This document shows, piece after piece, positions 1-9,744 of a stretch of DNA of 64,000 bases (the first letter of the stretch is position 1; each line of letters opens with the position of its first letter). The stretch comes from Arsenophonus apicola (GTDB lineage: Bacteria > Pseudomonadota > Gammaproteobacteria > Enterobacterales > Enterobacteriaceae), in assembly GCF_020268605.1 (NCBI RefSeq), contig NZ_CP084222.1:2108001-2172000 (forward strand), given 5' to 3'. Under the pieces are notes generated by a model, which had not been told where the DNA came from, searched no databases, and saw only the letters and a list, made by a program, of their open reading frames with translations. The translations under genes were made by a program, and so were the position numbers.

Positions 1-295
1 TTTTTTGATAGATAATGTAAATTATTTAGTCGTAGAAACCATTTGCCGCTTTTTACTCTATAAAACAGTCTACTGCTAAATTTATCAGTAAACTCAAATG
101 GTATGTACAGATGATCATGATAATTTAAATATGCCTAATATGACACTGCTTTTTGTCATTTAAGTTTTCAAAAATAATAGGTAAAAGCAAACTGATAGAT
201 ATCCCCCCCAAATAATCTTGCAAAAGAAGGGATATCTTATTTGACTAATCGTTTTGATTAAGGAAAACGTTAGTAGCTTAGCAAAAAATAAAAGG
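1..295. other. Non-coding A+T-rich stretch downstream of pepN
   Basis: No credible gene is visible. The stretch follows the stop codon of the leftward pepN reading frame. The only structure I see is an inverted repeat with 9-bp arms at 197-205 and 229-237 (core GATATCCC / GGGATATC) and a 23-nt loop. It could be a weak pepN terminator, but no clear U-tract follows it on the minus strand. Confidence 0.5.
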
Positions 296-2917
296 CTATT
301 GCTTTTCCAACGCCTTAGTAATTTTTTCAAATAGATCAGCACAAAGATCGGTTAATCCTTGCAACTGTTTTAACGCCTGATACATCCGATTTTGCCGTGT
401 TTCGTCATAGCGCTTTAGACGAATCAATGGTTCAATTAAACGCGAAGCAACTTGCGGATTGCTGCTATTTAAAATAGTTAACATTTCCACTAAAAATTGA
501 TAGCCAGTGCCGTCTTCGGCATGAAATGCCGAAGGATTTTGTGCAACAAAAGTCCCAATCAGTGCACGTACTCGATTAGGATTTTCCATGCTAAATGTTG
601 GATGAGTCAGCAAAGAACGTACGGTTGTCAGAACATTTTTAGCTGGACTGCTAGCATGCAGCATAAACCATTTATCTATTGTCAAACCATCATGGCGCCA
701 GCGCTGTTCAAACTCTGCCATAAGCTGTTGACTACTTGGTAATTGTGCCGCCACTGCTGCATTTAATGCCGCCATCGCATCAGTCATATTATTAGCCTGA
801 TAATACTGCTCGGATACATACTTATCCGCTTGGGGCTTATTATGGCCAAAAGCCAGATAAAATAAGCATCTATTTCGCAAGGAACGTTTGGCAATATCCC
901 CATGATCAATCCGATACTCAGTCACTTTATTAGCATGATAAACGGTAACAAATTCCGCCGTCATTGCAGTGGCAAATTTTTGGCTAATAAAGTTAATAAC
1001 ATCGTGAATGGCTATCGGATCGATGATCTCAAACCACTCGGCGACTTCATTTTCTGAAGGCAAAGTAAATAGTTGTGCTTTTAAAGCCGGATCACAGGCT
1101 TTATCAAGTAAAACCGCTCAGAATGCATCAATAATATGCAACGGTAATATTAATTCTTGCCGCTGCTGTAGGCGTGCCACATTTTGTTTAATATAAATTG
1201 CTAGTAGCGATTGCGCCGCATCCCAACGAGCAAACTCATTACTAGCATATTGCATCAATAATGCTAATTGCTCATCTGTGTATGAATAATCCAATTTCAC
1301 CGGTGCGGAAAACTCACGCAGTAATGAAGGTATTGGCCGTGAATTAACTTGATCAAAAATAAAAGTCTGTTGTGCCTTAACTACATTAAGCACTGAGTGT
1401 ACAGCGTGACCATTATATTGTAATGGAATAACATTACCTTCTGTATCATACAGCTCAATATCTAGTGGTATATGTAAGGGTAATTTTTCTGCTTGATCTG
1501 CCGTTGGCGCTGTGGTTTGGCTAATATGCAGTAAATATTGCTGCTTATCCGCTAAATATTCATCTCTGACCGTCACTAAAGGTGTACCCGATTGGCTATA
1601 CCAACGACAAAATAGCGTCAGAGAGATATTAGAGGCATCTTGCATAGCTTGGACGAAATCATCACAGGTTGCTGCACTACCATCATGACGAGCAGTATAG
1701 AGTTTCATACCCGCCTGAAACCGCTCCTCACCTAACAGAGTATGCAACATTCGAATAACTTCCGCCCCTTTTTCATAAACGGTCAAAGTATAGAAATTAT
1801 TCATTTCAATTACTTTTTCCGGCCGAATAGGATGCGCCATTGGACTGGCATCTTCAGCAAATTGGTGCGCGCGCATCAGCCGAACATTTTCAATCCGATT
1901 TACGGAACGAGAACCCATATCCGAACTAAACTCTTGATCACGAAAAACCGTTAAACCTTCCTTAAGACTTAATTGAAACCAATCACGGCAAGTAATACGA
2001 TTACCCGTCCAATTATGAAAATATTCATGACCGATCACCGCTTCAATATTCAGATAGTCCTTATCCGTTGCCGTTTCTGTTTTTGCTAACACATATTTAG
2101 CATTAAAAATATTGAGTCCCTTATTCTCCATGGCTCCCATATTAAAGAAATCAACGGCAACAATCATATAGATGTCTAAATCATATTCGTAACCAAAACG
2201 TGTCTCATCCCACCGCATGGCATTTTTCAACGACACCATTGCCCAGTCGGCACGATCAAGATTACCCTTATCGACAAAAAGAGCTAACGTTACATTACGG
2301 CCACTTTGACTAACAAAATTATCGTATAGAACGTCAAAATCACCTGCTACCAGGGCGAAAAGATAACTCGGCTTAGGAAACGGATCTTGCCATTTTACCC
2401 AATGACGGCCATCTTCCTTTTCTCCTTTATCAATTTGATTGCCATTAGAAAGCAAATAAGGATAACGGCTTTTATCAGCGGTAATAGAAGTAGTAAAACG
2501 CGCTAATACATCTGGTCGATCTAAATAATAGGTAATATGACGGAAACCTTCTGCCTCACACTGAGTGCAAAGGACATCAGCTGACACATAAAGCCCCTCT
2601 AGCGCGGTATTTTTTACTGGGTTTATTTCATTAACGATCTTAAGAACAAAACTATCTGGCACTGACTCAATAATCAGTTTCCCAGCCTCTTCACGATAGT
2701 CGCTCCACGGTTTATCATCAATATGGATCGTGTGCAAAATCAAGTTTTCACCATCGAGTATCAGCCGATTAGCTTGTAAATTTAATCGTTTTACGTGGCT
2801 AATAGCGGTAACGATAGTTGTTGCCGGATCAAGCTGAAAATCTAATTCAATATCTGTAATGGTATAATCAGGCGCCTGGTAATCCTGACGATATTTCTCT
2901 TGTCGCTGTTGCGTCAT
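296..2917 (-). pseudogene. pepN: pepN, aminopeptidase N (M1 family), interrupted by an in-frame TGA
   Basis: Aminopeptidase N is a cytoplasmic zinc exopeptidase that trims N-terminal residues from peptides. The frame from ATG at 2917 to the stop at 296 spans 873 sense positions, close to the 870 residues of E. coli PepN, but codon 600 is TGA (1118-1120). Both halves are in the same frame. The residues before the stop (DAF) and after it (AVLLD) match E. coli DAFRAVLLD, so an Arg codon, probably CGA, has become TGA. The N-terminal half keeps the GAMEN exopeptidase motif and the zinc motif HEYFH with its downstream Glu. The lost part is the C-terminal helical domain, which begins again at PSENEVAEWF. 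The gene is divergent from pncB. Either a recent nonsense pseudogene or a base-call error; readthrough is less likely. Confidence 0.9.
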
Positions 2918-3255
2918 AGTAAATTTTTACCTGTATCAATTATTCTAATGTCTCAATGTGGTCAATTATTTGGCAAAAATGATATCTTAAAACTTGTTTC
3001 TTTTGATCATAAATCATTTACCTATGATTAATGTTCAAGCTTGCCAGTCCTGTTTAATGGGTTATTTATTGCGGCAAAAAGCGCTGCCAATATAAAAATA
3101 AGTTGATAATATCAAATAGATGATTAGAATTTTTTATAACTACGCCAGAAATATATATACAACAGCCTTCACTCTTACTAGCATCAACAGGTATACTCTG
3201 GCATATTTTATCTTTAAGTCGAGAGTAATGCTTCCGCGAGGAAAGCTAACGCATT
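2918..3255. other. Divergent intergenic region between pepN and pncB
   Basis: Holds the promoters of the two divergent genes but no gene of its own. I could not place a convincing -35/-10 pair. A GAGGA stretch precedes the pncB ATG at rather long spacing. A TGTTTA half-site near 3052 resembles half of a NadR box but lacks a matching second half. Confidence 0.4.
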
Positions 3256-4485
3256 ATGAATTTAGATGCACCACCTATCATTACATCACTACTAGATACT
3301 GATGCTTATAAACTGCATATGCAACAAGCCGTTTTTCATCGTTATAACCATGTGTCAGTAGTGGCAGAATTTCGTTGCCGTAGTGATGAGCGACTTGGTA
3401 ACTATGCCCAAGCTGTACGCCAACAAATAGATTTAATGGCACACGTTGCATTAACACCAACTGAATACCACTATCTGCAAGGTCTGCCTTTTTTTAAAAC
3501 AGATTATCTCGATTGGTTGAAGGATTTTCGCTTCAATCCCACGCAGGTTAACGTTTATACCACACCAGAAAATCAATTAGCACTCAGAATTAGTGGCCCA
3601 TGGCGTGAAGTCATTCTTTGGGAAGTCCCTCTATTAGCCTTAATCAGCGAACTGGTTCATCGCTCCCGCTCGCCCAATGTAACAGCCGAAGATGCCATTG
3701 AACAGTTACATAAATTGATTAAGCATTTTTACCAAGACGCAAAAATGCAAAATATCGATTTAGCAAACTTCAAATTAATGGATTTTGGCACTCGTCGGCG
3801 TTTTTCTCGTACAGTGCAATCCGCTATTGTTAATGAACTAAAAAACCATTTTCCTTATTTTTCTGGCACTAGTAATTATAAATTAGCCGAACAACTACAA
3901 CTCAGACCGGTGGGTACCCAAGCTCATGAGTGGTTTCAAGCTCATCAACAAATTAGTACTGAACTGGCTAATAGCCAACGCGTTGCGCTGCAAAGTTGGC
4001 TAAATGAATATCCCGATCAACTAGGCATTGCACTAACAGATTGTATTACGATGGATGCTTTCCTACGTGACTTCGATATTAACTTTGCTAATCGTTATCA
4101 AGGATTACGGCATGACTCGGGAGATCCGTTAGAATGGGGTGAAAAAGCAATTCGTCATTATAAAAAATTGGCCATCGATCCGATGAGTAAAACCCTGGTT
4201 TTTTCAGATAACCTTGACCTACAAAAAGCGTTGATCCTTTATAAACATTTTTATAAACGTATTAATCTTATTTTTGGTATTGGAACCCGGTTAACCTGCA
4301 ATATTCCTCGGGTAAAACCACTTAATATTGTGATTAAATTAGTGGAATGTAATGGTAAGCCAGTAGCTAAGTTGTCTGATAGCCCAGGAAAAACTATCTG
4401 TGATGACGATGAATTTGTCGATCGCTTGAAAAAAGCCTTTGATATTCCCAATATAACTAAGCAGGTTAATGACAAACCTAACTGA
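3256..4485 (+). CDS. pncB: Nicotinate phosphoribosyltransferase
   Basis: Catalyses the ATP-dependent joining of nicotinate and PRPP to nicotinate mononucleotide, the Preiss-Handler entry to NAD salvage in the cytoplasm. The 409-residue product aligns along its whole length with E. coli PncB (400 aa). Conserved landmarks are LLDTDAYKLHMQQA at the N-terminus, MGTQAHEW-type sequence (here VGTQAHEWFQAHQ) in the region of the phosphorylated His, the substrate-binding stretch RHDSGDP, and the C-terminal IVIKLVECNGKPVAKLSDSPGK. ATG at 3256 gives an N-terminus (MNLDAPPIITSLLDTDAYK) of the family type. It is a single gene between divergent pepN and asnS, the same order as in E. coli. Confidence 0.97.
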   Translation: MNLDAPPIITSLLDTDAYKLHMQQAVFHRYNHVSVVAEFRCRSDERLGNYAQAVRQQIDLMAHVALTPTEYHYLQGLPFFKTDYLDWLKDFRFNPTQVNVYTTPENQLALRISGPWREVILWEVPLLALISELVHRSRSPNVTAEDAIEQLHKLIKHFYQDAKMQNIDLANFKLMDFGTRRRFSRTVQSAIVNELKNHFPYFSGTSNYKLAEQLQLRPVGTQAHEWFQAHQQISTELANSQRVALQSWLNEYPDQLGIALTDCITMDAFLRDFDINFANRYQGLRHDSGDPLEWGEKAIRHYKKLAIDPMSKTLVFSDNLDLQKALILYKHFYKRINLIFGIGTRLTCNIPRVKPLNIVIKLVECNGKPVAKLSDSPGKTICDDDEFVDRLKKAFDIPNITKQVNDKPN

Positions 4486-4681
4486 TTATTATGGCAAGCT
4501 ATTTTGTTAATTGGCGCATCAAGCTAAATTAAATTCTTATTACAAAGGTCTTTTCATCTGGTTATTCCCATTTTAAACTTGCTATTTTTACTTGTTTCCT
4601 ACGTGTGGACAAGTAACATAAGGCCTTTCCCAAACGGGATCAAACAACTTTAAACAACTAAATAACAAAAGAGAGTATTTT

Positions 4682-6082
4682 ATGAACATAGCGCCTGTAG
4701 TTGAAGTACTGCAAGGCCGTGTAGCGGTAGGCGAAGAAGTAACCGTTCGTGGCTGGGTACGTACAAGGAGAGATTCAAAAGCCGGTTTCTCATTCCTCGC
4801 CATCTATGACGGTTCCTGCTTTAATCCATTACAGGCTATTGTAAATAATCAACTAGATAATTATGAAAACGACGTTTTACACCTGACCACCGGCTGCTCA
4901 GTTGAAGTAACCGGCATTGTGAAGCCATCGGAAGGTCAAGGACAAAAATTTGAATTATCTGCCACTCAAGTTGTTGTCGTCGGCATGGTAGAAAATCCTG
5001 ATAGTTATCCTATGGCTGCCAAGCGTCATAGTGTTGAATATCTACGCGAAGTGGCACACCTGCGTCCGCGCACCAATCTTATCGGCGCTGTTGCCCGTGT
5101 TCGTAATACGCTAGCACAAGCTATTCACCGTTTCTTTCATGATGAAGGCTATCTCTGGGTCTCAACACCCATTATCACCGCCTCCGATACCGAGGGAGCC
5201 GGTGAGATGTTTCGTGTCTCAACATTAGATTTGCAAATTATTCCTCGCACAGAAAAAGGTGATATTAATTTTGATAAAGACTTTTTTGGCCGAGAAGCAT
5301 TTCTAACTGTATCCGGTCAGCTAAATGGCGAAGCTTATGCTTGTGCCTTAAGCAAAATTTATACCTTTGGCCCAACGTTTCGGGCAGAAAATTCGAATAC
5401 CAGCCGCCATTTAGCCGAATTCTGGATGGTTGAACCGGAAGTCGCTTTTGCCGATTTGAACGATATCGCCTCGCTGGCTGAGAAAATGTTAAAATATGTT
5501 TTTAAATCGGTTTTGCAAGAACGCCATGATGATTTAACCTTTTTCGCTGACCGGATCGATAAAGAAGTGATCAGCCGGTTGGAAAAATTTATTGCCTCAG
5601 ATTTTGCCCAAATCGACTATACCGATGCCATCAAAGTGCTGGAGCAATCGGGTCAAACCTTTGAAAACCCAGTGGCTTGGGGTATCGATCTCTCTTCAGA
5701 ACATGAACGTTATTTAGCTGAGCAACACTTCAAAGCACCCGTAGTGGTTAAAAATTATCCAAAAGATATTAAAGCTTTTTATATGCGTCTGAATGATGAT
5801 AATAAAACCGTTGCTGCCATGGATGTATTAGCGCCCGGTATTGGCGAAATTATTGGTGGCTCTCAGCGTGAAGAGCGATTGAATAAATTGGATGCTCGCA
5901 TGGAAGAGATGGGGCTTAACCAACAAGATTATAGTTGGTATCGCGATCTGCGCCGCTATGGTACTGTGCCCCACGCCGGATTTGGGCTCGGATTTGAACG
6001 CCTAGTCGCTTATGTCACTGGCGTACAAAATATTCGTGAAACTATTCCCTTCCCGCGTACTCCACGTAATGCGAGCTTTTAA
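4682..6082 (+). CDS. asnS: Asparaginyl-tRNA synthetase
   Basis: Charges tRNA-Asn with asparagine. The 466-residue protein has the E. coli AsnS length and architecture: an N-terminal OB-fold anticodon-binding domain (about residues 15-105, VTVRGWVRTRRDSK) and a class II catalytic core with motif 2 (TFRAENSNTSRHLAEFWMVEPE) and the motif 3 arginine near the C-terminus (GFGLGFERLVAYVTG). ATG at 4682 follows an AAGAGAG ribosome-binding sequence. A strong hairpin terminator follows at 6125-6148, so the gene is probably transcribed alone, as in E. coli, just upstream of the porin gene. Confidence 0.98.
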   Translation: MNIAPVVEVLQGRVAVGEEVTVRGWVRTRRDSKAGFSFLAIYDGSCFNPLQAIVNNQLDNYENDVLHLTTGCSVEVTGIVKPSEGQGQKFELSATQVVVVGMVENPDSYPMAAKRHSVEYLREVAHLRPRTNLIGAVARVRNTLAQAIHRFFHDEGYLWVSTPIITASDTEGAGEMFRVSTLDLQIIPRTEKGDINFDKDFFGREAFLTVSGQLNGEAYACALSKIYTFGPTFRAENSNTSRHLAEFWMVEPEVAFADLNDIASLAEKMLKYVFKSVLQERHDDLTFFADRIDKEVISRLEKFIASDFAQIDYTDAIKVLEQSGQTFENPVAWGIDLSSEHERYLAEQHFKAPVVVKNYPKDIKAFYMRLNDDNKTVAAMDVLAPGIGEIIGGSQREERLNKLDARMEEMGLNQQDYSWYRDLRRYGTVPHAGFGLGFERLVAYVTGVQNIRETIPFPRTPRNASF

Positions 6083-6124
6083 ATATTTAATCCCATAAAA
6101 TGAATAAATATTTTAATCATAACT

Positions 6125-6148
6125 GGCCAGTATACCGCTGGCCTTTTT
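6125..6148 (+). terminator. Rho-independent terminator of asnS
   Basis: A GGCCAG / CTGGCC stem with a 7-nt loop is followed at once by a run of five T. It lies 43 bases after the asnS stop. Confidence 0.85.
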
Positions 6149-6319
6149 ATTTCTAATTATGATAAATATTAAAAAGTTCCCCTTTATTTACATTTTGAAA
6201 CATATTATTTCTTTTTGTTACAAATATTGTATTTTTGTATCATTTTCAGGGTAGATAAAAATTTTTACCAATGGAACACTGGACGCAGAAACGAGACGAC
6301 ACTAAACTCTTAGAGATAG

Positions 6320-6391
6320 TTCCCAATGGTTGGGAATTTATTTTTGGCAGTGGCAGGTGTCCGAATAACACCAATGAGGGTAATAATAATG
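6320..6391 (+). promoter_or_regulatory. ompF mRNA leader with a conserved MicF-pairing block
   Basis: The 16-nt block GGCAGTGGCAGGTGTC (6346-6361) and the GAGGGTAATAA ribosome-binding region just before the start codon match, from memory, the E. coli ompF leader, where the antisense sRNA MicF pairs around the ribosome-binding site. Upstream, 6320-6336 forms a 7-bp hairpin (TTCCCAA / TTGGGAA, 3-nt loop) that I do not recall from E. coli. The block match is seen directly; MicF control here is inferred, because micF itself is not in the window. Confidence 0.6.
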
Positions 6392-7522
6392 ATGAAGCGC
6401 AATATTCTTGCAATAGTTATCCCGGCGTTGATAGCTGGAGCTGGTACAGCAAACGCAGCTGAAATCTATAACAAAGACGGCAACAAACTGGATCTATACA
6501 GTAAAGTTGACGTTCGTCACTTCTTTGGCAAAAGCAGTGGTGGCGATGAAGGCGATGATTCGCGTGTTCGTCTTGGTATTAAAGGTGATACTCAAATCTC
6601 TGATCAACTGACTGGTTTTGGTCGTTTCGAGTGGGAAACTAAAACCAACAAAAGTGAAGCTGAGAACGAAAACACAAACCGTCTAGCTTATGCCGGTTTG
6701 AAAATTGCTGACTTTGGTTCAATAGATTATGGTCGCAACTACGGTGTTCTGTATGATGTCAACGCATGGACTGACGTTCTGCCTCTTTATGGTGCAGACT
6801 CTATGTCTCAAGCTGACAGCTACCTGACTGGCCGTAACCGTAACCTGTTAACTTACCGTAGCACTGATTTCTTTGGTCTGGTCGATGGCTTGAACTTCGC
6901 CCTACAGTATCAAGGCAAAAATACGGACAGCAATAAATCAGGCAGCGATAAATTCCTGAAAAATAACGGTGATGGCTTCGGTCTGGCCGCCAACTACGAT
7001 ATCGGCTGGGGCGTGGCGCTGGGCGCTGGTTACGCCAAATCTAATCGTGGCCTGACTGATCAGCAAAAAAATGACAGTGGCGCTGGCGGTAATAGTGCTG
7101 AAGGCTGGAACGCAGGTATCAAATATGATGCCAACAACCTCTATCTGGCAGCCATGTACGGTGAAACCCGTAATATGACTCGTTTCGGTAAAGAAACAAC
7201 TCTTAATACAGATGGCACTCAAGTCGCTAACAAAACTGAAAACTTCGAAATCGTTGGTCAGTATCTGTTTGACGAAATTGGTCTGAAACCATCTATCGCC
7301 TATGTGCAGTCTAAAGGTAAAGATTTAACTGATGCTGCCTACTCGCAGAAGCAAGACTTAGTGAAATACGTTTCTTTAGGTGCTTTCTACTATTTCAACA
7401 AAAACCTGACCGCAGTTGTTGATTACAAAATTAACCTAATCAATGGCAGCAATGGCTTTGCTGATAAATATGGTATTGGCAGAGACAACCTGGTTGGTTT
7501 AGGCTTAGTTTACCAGTTCTAA
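6389..7522 (+). CDS. ompF: Outer-membrane general porin, OmpF/OmpC family
   Basis: Trimeric 16-strand beta-barrel porin for small hydrophilic solutes. I chose ATG 6389 because GAGGG lies 8 nt upstream and the protein then begins MMKRNILAIVIPAL, a typical OmpF signal peptide cleaved after TANA. The mature protein begins AEIYNKDGNKLDLYSKVD and ends in the barrel signature LVYQF with terminal Phe. The product is 377 aa, against 362 for E. coli OmpF. Loop 3 reads TDVLPLYGAD where E. coli has TDMLPEFGGD: the constriction Asp is kept but the Glu of the PEFGG motif is Leu. It lies between asnS and aspC as in E. coli and is probably under OmpR/EnvZ control. ompF rather than ompC rests on position and leader sequence. 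Confidence 0.93.
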   Translation: MMKRNILAIVIPALIAGAGTANAAEIYNKDGNKLDLYSKVDVRHFFGKSSGGDEGDDSRVRLGIKGDTQISDQLTGFGRFEWETKTNKSEAENENTNRLAYAGLKIADFGSIDYGRNYGVLYDVNAWTDVLPLYGADSMSQADSYLTGRNRNLLTYRSTDFFGLVDGLNFALQYQGKNTDSNKSGSDKFLKNNGDGFGLAANYDIGWGVALGAGYAKSNRGLTDQQKNDSGAGGNSAEGWNAGIKYDANNLYLAAMYGETRNMTRFGKETTLNTDGTQVANKTENFEIVGQYLFDEIGLKPSIAYVQSKGKDLTDAAYSQKQDLVKYVSLGAFYYFNKNLTAVVDYKINLINGSNGFADKYGIGRDNLVGLGLVYQF

Positions 7523-7570
7523 TTATCGCTTAGCGGTGATTTAGCAGTAAAAGTGAAAACGTAAATCTAA

Positions 7571-7598
7571 AAAGCAGCGCATAAGCGCTGCTTTTTTT
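7571..7598 (+). terminator. Rho-independent terminator of ompF
   Basis: A perfect 8-bp stem (AGCAGCGC / GCGCTGCT) with an ATAA loop runs into seven T residues, about 50 bases after the porin stop codon. Confidence 0.92.
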
Positions 7599-7769
7599 AG
7601 TAGTCCATGTTAACTGTTAAAATATTGTTACCTATCAGACAATACCAACCTAAACTAATATCACAAGTTTGCCTTATTTTTAGCGCAGAGTGTTGGCAAA
7701 TCATTTTCATCGCGTTAACCTGAGATCCCTCGATTATCAAATCACAATTGAGTTACTGGAATTATAAAT

Positions 7770-8960
7770 ATGTTGGAAAATATTATTGCAGCTCCTGCGG
7801 ATCCTATTTTAGGCTTGGCAGAGAGTTTTAATGCTGATCCGCGTAAACAAAAAATCAATTTAGGTATTGGTGTTTACAAGGATGAGTCAGGGAAAACCCC
7901 CATTCTTACTTCTGTCAAAAAAGCAGAAAAATATCTGTTAGAGCAGGAAGTGACTAAAAATTATCTTGCTATTAGTGGGATAGCGGAATTTGCCACCGTT
8001 ACGCAAGCATTACTTTTCGGCAACAACCATCCGATTATCGCCGAAGATCGCGCTCGCACGTCACAGGCACCAGGCGGAACCGGTGCATTGCGTATTGCGG
8101 CTGAATTTATTGCTAAACAGACCTCTGCCCAACGCGTCTGGATCAGCCAGCCAACCTGGCCAAATCACGAAAATATATTTAAAGCGGCCGGACTGACAAG
8201 CTGTTATTACCATTACTATGATGCTAATCAGCATAATCTAGACTTTGCTGGCATGTTAACCAGCTTAGAAGATGCGAAGCCGGGTGATGTCCTATTACTA
8301 CATGGTTGCTGTCATAACCCTACCGGTATCGATCCAACGCCAGAACAATGGGAAATTCTATCTACCCTGGCAGCAGAGAAAAACTTACTACCGGTTTTTG
8401 ATTTTGCCTATCAGGGCTTTGCAAAAGGCCTGGATGAAGATGCACAAGGTTTACGTATTTTTACCAACAAAAATCCAGAAATTATCATTGCCAGCTCCTA
8501 TTCGAAAAATTTTGGTTTATATAATGAGCGGGTTGGTGCCTGTACAATTATTGCCAATAATAGCGAGCAAGCCGAGCGAGCGTTTAGTCAAATAAAATCG
8601 ATTATTCGCGCAAACTATTCTAATCCCCCTGCCCACGGTGCAGCTATTGTTACCACCATTTTATCTGATGAATTACTAAGGAAAGAGTGGATCGAAGAGT
8701 TGACAACCATGCGGCAACGCATCCAACGGATGCGACAATTATTTGTAAATACCTTACAAGAAAAAGGCGCTAAGCAAGATTTTAGTTTTATTAGCAGACA
8801 AAACGGCATGTTCTCTTTTAGTGGGCTTAATGAAGAACAGGTAACTCAGCTACGTGAAAAGCATGCAATTTATGCAATTAGTTCAGGTCGAATTAATGTG
8901 GCTGGCTTAACGTTAGAGAATATGGTTCCTCTTTGCAAAGCTATCATTGATGTATTATAA
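7770..8960 (+). CDS. aspC: Aspartate aminotransferase (PLP-dependent)
   Basis: Transfers the amino group between aspartate or aromatic amino acids and 2-oxoglutarate, using pyridoxal phosphate. The 396 residues match E. coli AspC in length and almost continuously in sequence, from MLENIIAAPADPILGLAESF through HGCCHNPTGIDPT (cofactor-binding Asn) and DFAYQGFAKGL to the Schiff-base lysine in SSYSKNFGLYNERVGA, near residue 246. The C-terminal substrate Arg lies in SSGRINVAGL. It follows ompF after a terminator and has its own downstream terminator, so it is a single-gene unit. TyrB is the alternative family member, but the sequence and gene order favour AspC. Confidence 0.96.
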   Translation: MLENIIAAPADPILGLAESFNADPRKQKINLGIGVYKDESGKTPILTSVKKAEKYLLEQEVTKNYLAISGIAEFATVTQALLFGNNHPIIAEDRARTSQAPGGTGALRIAAEFIAKQTSAQRVWISQPTWPNHENIFKAAGLTSCYYHYYDANQHNLDFAGMLTSLEDAKPGDVLLLHGCCHNPTGIDPTPEQWEILSTLAAEKNLLPVFDFAYQGFAKGLDEDAQGLRIFTNKNPEIIIASSYSKNFGLYNERVGACTIIANNSEQAERAFSQIKSIIRANYSNPPAHGAAIVTTILSDELLRKEWIEELTTMRQRIQRMRQLFVNTLQEKGAKQDFSFISRQNGMFSFSGLNEEQVTQLREKHAIYAISSGRINVAGLTLENMVPLCKAIIDVL

Positions 8961-8987
8961 AGAAACATATAGTTAATTCAGATAGTT

Positions 8988-9019
8988 ACCGATTAGGACA
9001 ATGCCCTAATCGGTTTTTT
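8988..9019 (+). terminator. Rho-independent terminator of aspC
   Basis: A 10-bp perfect stem (ACCGATTAGG / CCTAATCGGT) with a 7-nt loop and a T-run lies just after aspC. It also sits at the 3' end of the convergent ycbL and could work in both directions. Confidence 0.9.
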
Positions 9020-9061
9020 ATTAGTCACAGCCAACAGCAAAATGGTCGTAGCCGCATAAAA

Positions 9062-9694
9062 CTACTCTTGTAAGAAGGGGTTAAATTGCCGCTCAGCAGC
9101 CAAATTAGACATTGATCCATGGCCAGGAATAAATTGATAATCATCACCGAGGGGCAAAATTTTTGTTTTAATTGAATGGATTAATGTTGCATGATCACCT
9201 TGCGGAAAATCAGTGCGCCCAACACTACCCTGGAAAAGCACATCTCCCATCGAAATTAGCTTATCGGCATGATTAACAAAGATAACATGTCCAGGCGTAT
9301 GCCCCGGGCAATGTAAGACAGACAATTTGATATTAGCAAAACGAATTTCATCTCCTTCTTGCAAGTAGCGATCTGGCGTAAAGTCTGGACATTTTGCGAC
9401 ACCAAACATTTGGCTTTGCACTGCTAATCCTTTGATCAAAAATTCATCTTCTTTTTGCGGGCCATAAATTGGCACCGAAAAATGTGCTGCTATCTCGGCA
9501 CAACCACCTACATGGTCAAAATGACCATGAGTTAGCAAGATATAGTGTAAATTTAATGAACGCTTTTCAATTTCAGCAATTAATTTTGCTACTTCGCCAC
9601 CAGGATCAACAATTACGGCATCTAAGCTCTTTTCATCCCAAATTAGCGTACAATTCTGCCTAAAATCGGTTACAGGAATAATTTCAAATTTCAT
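9062..9694 (-). CDS. ycbL: YcbL-type MBL-fold hydrolase (glyoxalase II-like)
   Basis: Metallo-beta-lactamase-fold hydrolase of the small glyoxalase II type; YcbL homologues hydrolyse S-lactoylglutathione in vitro. The dinuclear metal motif is complete: THGHFDH at about residues 55-61 (HxHxDH), a further His in LHCPGHTPGH, the bridging Asp in MGDVLF, and the last His in PGHGS. The 210 residues match E. coli YcbL (215 aa). It is followed downstream on the same strand only by the convergent aspC and preceded by mepK, which has the same orientation, in E. coli order. The cellular substrate is not certain. Confidence 0.92.
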   Translation of the reverse strand: MKFEIIPVTDFRQNCTLIWDEKSLDAVIVDPGGEVAKLIAEIEKRSLNLHYILLTHGHFDHVGGCAEIAAHFSVPIYGPQKEDEFLIKGLAVQSQMFGVAKCPDFTPDRYLQEGDEIRFANIKLSVLHCPGHTPGHVIFVNHADKLISMGDVLFQGSVGRTDFPQGDHATLIHSIKTKILPLGDDYQFIPGHGSMSNLAAERQFNPFLQE

Positions 9695-9744
9695 ATAGTA
9701 GTAAATCCATTATTTAAATAAAAATTTATTTAATATCTAATAGA

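Noticed and set aside
1118..1120. Selenocysteine or readthrough of the pepN TGA
   Set aside because: PepN has no selenocysteine at this site, no SECIS-like hairpin is evident, and the position is Arg in E. coli.
3050..3070. Possible NadR box (TGTTTA) upstream of pncB
   Set aside because: Only one half-site fits; the second half (TATTTA) matches the expected TAAACA poorly.
6271..6462. 63-residue plus-strand open frame across the ompF leader and signal sequence
   Set aside because: It overlaps the conserved untranslated leader and the porin start in another frame, and its sequence has no protein-like character.
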